A DNA stretch of 45,886 nucleotides from JALZOC01 sp038320555. GTDB lineage: Bacteria > Acidobacteriota > Vicinamibacteria > Vicinamibacterales > 2-12-FULL-66-21. Numbering within the stretch: position 1 is the stretch's first letter; every line of letters begins with the position of its first letter. The translations under genes were made by a program, and so were the position numbers. Of this stretch, positions 41,561 through 45,886 are shown in pieces. The stretch lies in assembly GCA_038320555.1 (NCBI GenBank), contig JBBQEJ010000024.1, forward strand, positions 1 through 45,886. The letters are read 5' to 3'. The notes beneath the pieces were generated by a model. That model was not told where the DNA came from, made no database searches, and worked only from the letters and a program-made list of their open reading frames with translations.

Positions 41561-41760
41561 CTAAGGAAGGCGCGTCGCGAAGTTGATTGTGCTCGTGACG
41601 CGATACGAGTACTCGTAATAGCGCTCGACTCGATGCAGCCGTCCCGATACATCGAGCGACGCAGACGGCGCGAGCTCGAACCGCCGGGTAGCGCCCAGCT
41701 CCGCGTAGTCGCGTACCTCGGTAGCGCGTGCCGTCGCGGCGAAGCGAGAGGTAGTTCTGG
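41561..41760 (-). pseudogene. Fragment of an outer-membrane beta-barrel-like protein (uncertain)
   Basis: The minus strand reads ELAPSASLDVSGRLHRVE and then YYEYSYRVTSTINFATRLP before a stop. This alternating polar/aromatic pattern and the aromatic-rich end resemble the last strands of an outer-membrane barrel. Upstream the frame appears to shift (NYLSLRRDGTRYR is in another frame), and no start is found. It is likely the 3' stub of a lost gene, cut where the small membrane gene on the plus strand begins. No longer open frame supports a full gene. Confidence 0.35.
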
Positions 41761-41767
41761 TCTCCCC

Positions 41768-41995
41768 ATGAACAACTTGATTCGGCAGACCCACCGCTGG
41801 CTATCCATTGCGTTTACGTTGACCGTTATCGCCAACTTCGTTGCGCTGACGCAAGGGCAGCCTCCCGCGTGGGTGACCTACTCGCCGCTGCCCCCGCTCG
41901 CCTTGCTCCTGTTCAGCGGGCTGTACTTGTTCGTGCTGCCGTATGCCACCAGGTGGCGCAGCGCGCGACGCACATCGAGGAGTCTCTCAGCATGA
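41768..41995 (+). CDS. Small membrane protein (75 aa)
   Basis: ATG 41768 gives MNNLIRQTHRWLSIAFTLTV, with a hydrophobic helix (about 12-30) and a second one (about 39-60, SPLPPLALLLFSGLYLFVLP), then a basic tail. Such two-helix proteins commonly sit before DUF1801 genes. Its TGA overlaps the ATG of the next gene (ATGA), so translation is coupled. No ribosome site is seen before its start. The function is unknown. Confidence 0.6.
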   Translation: MNNLIRQTHRWLSIAFTLTVIANFVALTQGQPPAWVTYSPLPPLALLLFSGLYLFVLPYATRWRSARRTSRSLSA

Positions 41996-42363
41996 CGAAG
42001 ATCAAGGAACTGGGCGACTGGCGGGGCGAGCTCCTCTCTCGGATCCGCACCCTCATCAAGCAGGCCGACCCCGAGATGATCGAGGAGCGGAAATGGAGGA
42101 AGCCGTCGAATGCGATGGCGGGGGTCCCAGTCTGGTCGCACAACGGAATCGTCTGCACCGGTGAGACGTACAAGGACCACGTGAAGATGACCTTCGCCCA
42201 GGGAGCCTCCCTGAAGGACCCTTCGGGCCTCTTCAATTCCAGTCTCGAAGGCAACACCAGGCGCGCGATCGACTTCCACGAAGGCGACAAGCTGGACGAG
42301 AAGGCTCTGACGGCTCTCATTCGGGCCGCCGTGGCCTTGAACAAGTCTTCAACCCGCGGCTAG
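41992..42363 (+). CDS. DUF1801 family protein (123 aa)
   Basis: A small soluble protein of the DUF1801/YdhG type. Features are ELLSRIRTLIKQADPEMIEE, WRKPSNAMAGVPVWSHNG (the conserved aromatic pocket), YKDHVKMTFAQGASLKDP and the end phrase FHEGDKLDEKALTALIRAA. Its fold is like iron-chaperone/frataxin-related YdhG proteins, but no metal site is plain. ATG 41992 overlaps the previous stop and has GAGGAG about 12 bases upstream. A second, convergent DUF1801 gene lies 18 bases beyond its stop. Confidence 0.85.
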   Translation: MTKIKELGDWRGELLSRIRTLIKQADPEMIEERKWRKPSNAMAGVPVWSHNGIVCTGETYKDHVKMTFAQGASLKDPSGLFNSSLEGNTRRAIDFHEGDKLDEKALTALIRAAVALNKSSTRG

Positions 42364-42381
42364 TCCGCAAGGTCGCCCCGT

Positions 42382-42870
42382 CTACGGGACCCAGCCGGGC
42401 AACGCGGCCGCCTGCTTCAGCCACGTCGCCATCTGCGCCTCGTCGAGCTTGTCGCCTTCGCGGATGTCGATGTAGCGCGTGTCCTTGCCCTTGCTGGCAC
42501 CGGGCGGGACCGGTCGCAGAGACGTGCCGCGGAAGAAGGCCACCTTGACGCAGTGCGTGAAGGTGTGGACCCCCAGAAACCAGCCTTGGCCTGCGATGCC
42601 GTACAACGGCGAGTTCCACTTCACCGCCTTGCGCACGTTGGGCACGTTCCGCACGATGAGCGCGTCGAGCCGGCTCCCGAGATCGCGCTTCCAGCCCGAC
42701 ATCGCAGCGATGTACGCCTGCACCGGTGCGTCGCCGTCGGCCTTCGGGATGCGCGGATTGCCGCCAGCAAGGAGTTTCAACGGCTTGGCTTCACTCGCAC
42801 CTGGATTGGCTCTGGTGCCTGCCTTCGGCGGGGACTTGGACTGGGTGGCCGACTTGCGTCGCTTCGTCAT
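42382..42870 (-). CDS. DUF1801 family protein (162 aa)
   Basis: ATG 42870 follows CTGGAGGCAG. A basic disordered N-terminus (TKRRKSATQSKSPPKAG, about 1-45) leads to the DUF1801 domain (about 50-160): VQAYIAAMSGWKRDLGSRLD, VRKAVKWNSPLYGIAG, HTFTHCVKVAFFRGTSL and YIDIREGDKLDEAQMATWLK. It is a distant relative of the facing gene (both have EGDKLDE), so the pair may be an old duplication in opposite orientation. The basic tail could bind nucleic acid, though this is only a guess. The role is unknown. Confidence 0.85.
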   Translation of the reverse strand: MTKRRKSATQSKSPPKAGTRANPGASEAKPLKLLAGGNPRIPKADGDAPVQAYIAAMSGWKRDLGSRLDALIVRNVPNVRKAVKWNSPLYGIAGQGWFLGVHTFTHCVKVAFFRGTSLRPVPPGASKGKDTRYIDIREGDKLDEAQMATWLKQAAALPGWVP

Positions 42871-42948
42871 TCTGCCTCCAGAGCTGAACATCCTACGCCA
42901 CCTGTCGCCCCAAGCACTGCCCTCGGGCCAGGGCCCTCAGCAGGCATA

Positions 42949-43000
42949 GGAGATTCGCGTTCTCCTTGACAAGTTAGGAGATTGGTCGCCAATACTCCTA
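42949..43000 (+). promoter_or_regulatory. Promoter with two palindromes before the padR remnant
   Basis: The first palindrome is AGGAGA-TTCGCGT-TCTCCT (about 42948-42966). The second is TAGGAG-ATTGG-TCG-CCAAT-A-CTCCTA (42975-43000), with two pairs of perfect arms. A consensus -35 box TTGACA (42966-42971) lies between them; a -10 box is less clear (AATACT, 42991-42996, 19 bases away). The ribosome site AGGAG precedes the ATG at 43019. Confidence 0.6.
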
Positions 43001-43018
43001 TTTCGCTTAGGAGAGCAC

Positions 43019-43590
43019 ATGGACGACTCGACGGGACCCCTCCCCGGCACGCTGGACCTTCTCATTCTCAAAGCTGTCTCGCTCGGCACGCTTCACGGTT
43101 ACGGCGTGCTACTACGCATCCAGCAGATCACTGGTGGCGCTCACGCTGGTCGGTGGCTTGGCCATGACCGTCGCGATTGCCATCGGGGCGATAGCCTTCG
43201 AGGTGATCAGCGTTCTTCTCGATCCCGCGCTTCCGTTCCCCGATGGACAGCGTGTCGTCGCCGTCAAATACGTTGCGACGAAAGCGGGACGTTCGGCCGA
43301 TCGCGTATTGCACGTCTTCAGCACATGGCGTGACCGGGTCACCACGCTCGAGCATGTCGGCGCATTCCGCGACGCGCAGCACAACCTTGTGGCGCCCAAT
43401 ACTCCTCCGCAACCGATCCACGTGGCCGAGATCACGGCCATCGTGAACCGCTCGTTCGCGTCGGATGTGCTCGGCGTAGCCGCGCACGCGGCGCTCGGGT
43501 CCCGCTTCCGTTATACAACGCGGACGGACTGGTTCGAAATCGTCGGTGTCGTGGACGACTTTCTGCGCCATCGGGGTTGTGGTGCGGGTT
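43019..43590 (+). pseudogene. padR-ADOP operon remnant joined by internal deletion
   Basis: A PadR N-terminus (DDSTGPLPGTLDLLILKAV... HGYGVLLRIQQIT, 36 codons) is cut inside the winged helix. At 43133-43141 (GGTGGCGCT) the sequence passes in another frame into an ADOP permease at its first central helix (ALTLVGGLAMTVAIAIGA), and then jumps again from the first periplasmic region (HVAEIT, near 43435) to a later one (AIVNRSFASDVLG ... WFEIVGVVDDF), ending near 43590. At least two large deletions have removed the rest of PadR and most of the permease. The promoter and operators upstream still look intact. The product cannot work. Confidence 0.85.
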
Positions 43591-43751
43591 TTCGCACTGT
43601 TCGCAAGATTTGGCAAGCCTTCCACGCCGCGATTTGTATGATGAGTGTTCCGGACCTGGACGTTCAGGGACTACTTAATCGGAATCGGAGCTGCCCATAC
43701 GTGCCCGGGGGGGATTCGAGCCCTCAGATGGTGCAACCCGTCGTGTCCACG

Positions 43752-44227
43752 TCAGCCCCGCCGCGCGGCCTCGATGGTGGCGATGTCGATCTTCTTCATC
43801 GGCATCATCGCTTCGAAGGCACGCTTTGCCTCACCGCCACCAGCCGCAAGCGCCTCGGTTAGCGCGCGCGGGGTGATCTGCCAGGAGAGGCCCCAGCGGT
43901 CCTTGCACCAACCGCACTGACTTTCCTTGCCGCCATTGCCGACGATCGCGTTCCAGTAGCGGTCCGTCTCTTGCTGATTGTCCGTCGCGATCTGAAAGGA
44001 AAAGGCCTCGCTGTGCCTGAACTCCGGGCCGCCGTTGAGACCGAGACAGGGAATGCCCAGAACGGTGAACTCCACCGTCAGCACATCGCCCTCCTTGCCG
44101 CCCGGGTAGTCACCGGCGCCTCGTGAACAGCAGTCACTTCACTATCCGGAAAGGTGGCGGCGTAGAAGCGCGCGGCCTCATGCGCGTCCTTGTCGAACCA
44201 GAGGCAGATCGTGTTCTTTGGCTTCAT
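43752..44227 (-). pseudogene. PhnB/VOC-like protein gene with a one-base frameshift
   Basis: ATG 44227 with AAGGAGC upstream gives MKPKNTICLWFDKDAHEA and continues to EAPVTTRAARRAMC, then stops. The rest of the VOC domain is in the next frame (VLTVEFTVLGIPCLGLNGG ... WCKDRWGLSWQITPRALTEA ... IDIATIEAARRG). Relatives read EAPGDYP at the junction; here GCGCCGGTGACTACC lacks one G (near 44117). Restored, it would be a normal ~157-residue protein of the 3-demethylubiquinone-9-methyltransferase-like PhnB type. It may be a true mutation or a sequencing error in a G run. Confidence 0.88.
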
Positions 44228-44726
44228 ATTCGTGTGCTCCTTGTGCTCTATCAGGGCGAACATTCTTCGGCCGCGCGCACGCCATCTCCATGCTGTGGGG
44301 GCTCTGTGACGTTGCTGTTCGTCCCGATCAACTCAGACATGGATTCGTGTTCAACTGCGTGCGAATCGGTCGAGTCTTTCCAATGACTTCCCGGAGGTCG
44401 AACTCCCGCGTTATCGCCCGGCAAAAGACTGCGGAAGCTTGCCAGCCTATCTTAGCGTGAGGGCGCAGAACTGTCGGCAACCGAACAGTTCTGGCAATCC
44501 GGAATTTGCACGGCATTCGGCTCGTAAGAGCCATTGGCACCGTATTTACAGTGGGTTGAAGCGACTCCAGATCGTCGCCGCAGCGCCCAGTGCCGTGCCA
44601 TACTCGATCACCCGCGGACACCTTTGAACGCGAGCTTGGCCGGGCCGGCCCCGTTTCAGGACTGTGTGCAGCGCTATTGACTGGCACGTACCGACACGTA
44701 CCCTCTACGATGCGGCAGCCAGGTCT
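44228..44726. other. Non-coding stretch, ~500 bp
   Basis: No gene is supported here on either strand. It holds a strong palindrome (44466-44493) and a small hairpin with a GTAA loop (GGCTC-GTAA-GAGCC, 44519-44532). The rest shows neither clear coding pattern nor repeats. It sits between two decayed genes and may include eroded coding sequence. Confidence 0.6.
44466..44493. promoter_or_regulatory. Palindrome/hairpin upstream of the MarR-like remnant
   Basis: CAGAACTGT and its exact reverse complement ACAGTTCTG flank CGG-CAA-CCG-A. With a single bulged A the stem is 12 base pairs. It may be an operator for a dimeric regulator such as MarR, or a terminator of the PhnB-like gene's neighbours; no T-run is present. 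Confidence 0.45.
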
Positions 44727-45064
44727 CGAGGCGCTGTTGCACAAGGGCTCGCAGTCCGTCAGGGAACTCGGACGCCGCATCGAGCTGACCAGCGGATCGA
44801 TGACCGCGGCCATCGATCGGCTGGAAACGCGTCACCTGGTGGCGCGGGCCGATCACGCCACCGACCGCCGCGCCTGGGTCATTCACCCTGACGCCCGCGG
44901 GTAAGGCGCTCATCACCAGAGTGTTCGCCGGGCACCGGGACGCAATGGAGCACGCGATGAGCGGGCTCTCGCGAGCGGAGCGCGCGACGCTCACCGACCT
45001 GTTGAAACGGCTCGGCACGACGGCCGAGGCACAACTCATGCAAAAAGAAGGAGTGACCCCATGA
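44727..45064 (+). pseudogene. MarR-family regulator remnant with a frameshift
   Basis: The winged helix is clear: LEALLHKGSQSVRELGRR (helices), LTSGSMTAAIDRLETRHLV (recognition helix), ADHATDRRAWV (wing). After that an extra C in CATTCACCCTGACG (near 44886) changes frame; the continuation LTPAGKALITRVFAGHRDAM...LLKRLGTTAEA is in another frame up to TGA 45062-45064. The N-terminal ~40 residues expected before the first helix are not found. The TGA overlaps the ATG of the YceI gene (ATGA), so an original marR-yceI operon is likely. The single-base change may also be an assembly error, but the missing N-terminus points to decay. Confidence 0.8.
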
Positions 45065-45612
45065 CTACCACGCTCGACGCCATGAAGGCGGCACAGACCT
45101 ACGCGATCGACAAAATGCACTCGGAGGTGGCCTTCCAGTTGCGCCACCTGCTGACGAAGGTGCGCGGACGGTTCACGGACTTTGCAGGAACGGTGGTGTT
45201 CGACCAGGCGAAGCCCGAGCAGTCGTCGGCGTCGCTGACGATCGAGGCGTCGAGTGTCGATACCGGCACACCCGATCGGGACACGCACTTGCGGTCCGAC
45301 GATTTCTTCGCGGTCGGTACCTATCCCACGCTCACGTTCGCAAGCTCGCGGGTCGTCAAGACAGGCGACGATACCTACGACGTGGTCGGCACGTTGACGA
45401 TTCGCGGCGTCGCCAAGGAGATCACGATGCCGGTCACGTACCTTGGCACCGCCAAGGATCCGTGGGGCAACGTGCGGGCCGGCTTCGAGACGAGCCTCAC
45501 GCTCAATCGGAAGGACTTCGGCCTCATCTGGAACGCGGCGCTTGAAACCGGTGGCTTCCTGGTCGGCGACGAGGTGCGGATCAACTTGTCAATCCAAGCC
45601 ATCGCGCAGTAG
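45061..45612 (+). CDS. YceI-family lipid-binding protein
   Basis: A 183-residue protein with the YceI lipocalin-like barrel (about 12-182): YAIDKMHSEVAFQLRHLL, GRFTDFAGTVVFD, IEASSVDTGTPDRDTHLRSDDFF, TLTIRGVAKEITMPVTY and NRKDFGLIW are the family blocks. YceI proteins bind long isoprenoid lipids such as polyprenyl-quinone precursors. This one lacks a signal peptide and so would be cytoplasmic, as in many MarR-linked members. ATG 45061 overlaps the stop of the MarR remnant; GGAGTGACCCC supplies a ribosome site. It appears intact although its regulator is broken. Confidence 0.94.
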   Translation: MTTTLDAMKAAQTYAIDKMHSEVAFQLRHLLTKVRGRFTDFAGTVVFDQAKPEQSSASLTIEASSVDTGTPDRDTHLRSDDFFAVGTYPTLTFASSRVVKTGDDTYDVVGTLTIRGVAKEITMPVTYLGTAKDPWGNVRAGFETSLTLNRKDFGLIWNAALETGGFLVGDEVRINLSIQAIAQ

Positions 45613-45648
45613 GCGGGACGCGTCGCTATGATGAGGGCGAGGCGCCAT

Positions 45649-45750
45649 ATGGCCGATCTGACTGTCGCAGCGGAGACCTGCGTCGCGCTGGGGGCGACCG
45701 AACATCAGTTCGAGTCGTTCCCCGGCCGCGACATCGCGCTCGGTCCCGCT
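45649..45750 (+). pseudogene. Pirin-like gene, 5' end only, interrupted by an IS element
   Basis: ATG 45649, after GAGGCGCC, begins MADLTVAAETCVALGATEHQ, continuing ESFPGRDIALG. This matches the opening of pirin-family cupins (for example ELLPGRDVPLG), but only about 34 residues are left. At 45750-45751 (TA) the sequence changes into an IS end, and the reading frame stops at TAG within the element. Identification of such a short piece is tentative. Confidence 0.5.
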
Positions 45751-45886
45751 AGTGCTATGTCCAACAAATAGCTGGACAACCTGACAGGGTCCGCGTATGC
45801 TGCATCATGCCCGCCCCACTCCCGGCGCTCAGCCTCAGTGACCATGACCGGGAACAGATCGGACGCTGGTTGAGCGCCCAAGGCAC
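45751..45886 (+). mobile_element. IS630-like element, left end (runs out of window)
   Basis: From 45751 the sequence reads AGTGCTATGTCCAACAAATA, with TGTCCA (45758-45763) and its inverse TGGACA (45773-45778) as a terminal palindrome. A TA dinucleotide at the junction fits the TA target of IS630/Tc1 elements. A transposase start follows at 45807. The right end is not in view, so insertion rather than rearrangement cannot be proved. Confidence 0.65.
45807..45886 (+). CDS. IS630-type transposase, N-terminal fragment
   Basis: ATG 45807 gives PAPLPALSLSDHDREQIGRW followed by LSAQG, open to the end of the window. The pattern LSxxDREQIxRW resembles the start of the helix-turn-helix region of IS630-family transposases (LSxxERxxLxRW). 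The catalytic DDE domain is outside the window, so the family is judged from this short stretch and the IS end. Confidence 0.55.
   Translation, partial: MPAPLPALSLSDHDREQIGRWLSAQG

Noticed and set aside
43695..43735. tRNA T-arm-like sequence (GGGCTCGAATCCCC on the minus strand)
   Set aside because: No matching 5' acceptor strand, D-arm or anticodon arm lies at the right distance, the T-loop starts with C instead of T, and no CCA end fits. It may be a tRNA 3' fragment from an integration site, but that is not supported.
43645..43920. Plus-strand open frame 43645-43920
   Set aside because: It overlaps the antisense of the PhnB-like gene and shows no family pattern beyond random composition.

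Overview
The window is GC-rich bacterial chromosome. I infer Acidobacteriota, probably class Vicinamibacteria, from gene content rather than from any rRNA marker. It holds five loci of ADOP-type (acidobacterial duplicated orphan permease) MacB/FtsX-like permeases, PadR regulators fused by overlap to such permeases, a PVC-type membrane-bound dehydrogenase with a cupredoxin tail, secreted M14 and M3 peptidases, and heptamer/octamer intergenic repeats. No rRNA or intact tRNA gene, CRISPR array or origin was seen.

Left arm (1-10.3 kb): the end of an ADOP permease, a DinB-like protein, a large secreted multidomain ThuA/dehydrogenase/HEAT/cupredoxin protein (minus strand), a Gfo/Idh/MocA oxidoreductase with a good promoter, a decayed ADOP pseudogene and an intact 830-aa ADOP permease. 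Middle-left (10.3-16 kb, minus strand): two small unknown proteins, a DUF3137-like protein, two small integral membrane proteins, an M14 carboxypeptidase-like exoprotein and MsrA. Centre (16-19.2 kb): a zinc-ribbon/TM protein and an SPFH protein that resemble the Bacillus YdjG/YdjI pair, plus a divergent zf-TFIIB protein. MsrA and MsrB flank this trio.

19.2-26.1 kb (minus strand) is a tightly packed run, coxL-coxS-coxM-htrA-pseudoprotease-msrB: a three-subunit molybdenum hydroxylase whose last gene overlaps a four-PDZ HtrA protease, followed by a trypsin-fold protein that has lost its catalytic His and Ser. 26.3-29.3 kb is an intact PadR-ADOP operon with a palindrome over its promoter. 29.3-33.7 kb (minus) carries an EF-hand protein, a neutral zinc metallopeptidase, a MATE transporter and a VOC fusion protein. 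33.8-42.9 kb has a response regulator, secreted oligoendopeptidase F, a serine beta-lactamase-like hydrolase, a bactofilin, a beta-propeller protein, AlkB, a secreted kinase-like protein and two DUF1801 proteins.

The right end (43-45.9 kb) is a decay zone: a PadR-ADOP remnant fused by deletion, a frameshifted PhnB/VOC gene, a frameshifted MarR gene in front of an intact YceI gene, and a pirin-like gene cut by the left end of an IS630-like element that runs out of the window.

Four classes of non-coding repeat recur between genes: in-register 7-bp arrays at gene 3' ends, an inverted pair of 8-bp arrays, a dispersed ~50-bp element (four copies) and single fold-back elements. These, and the kinase-like, YdjG/YdjI-like and pseudoprotease genes, are the least explained parts of the window.
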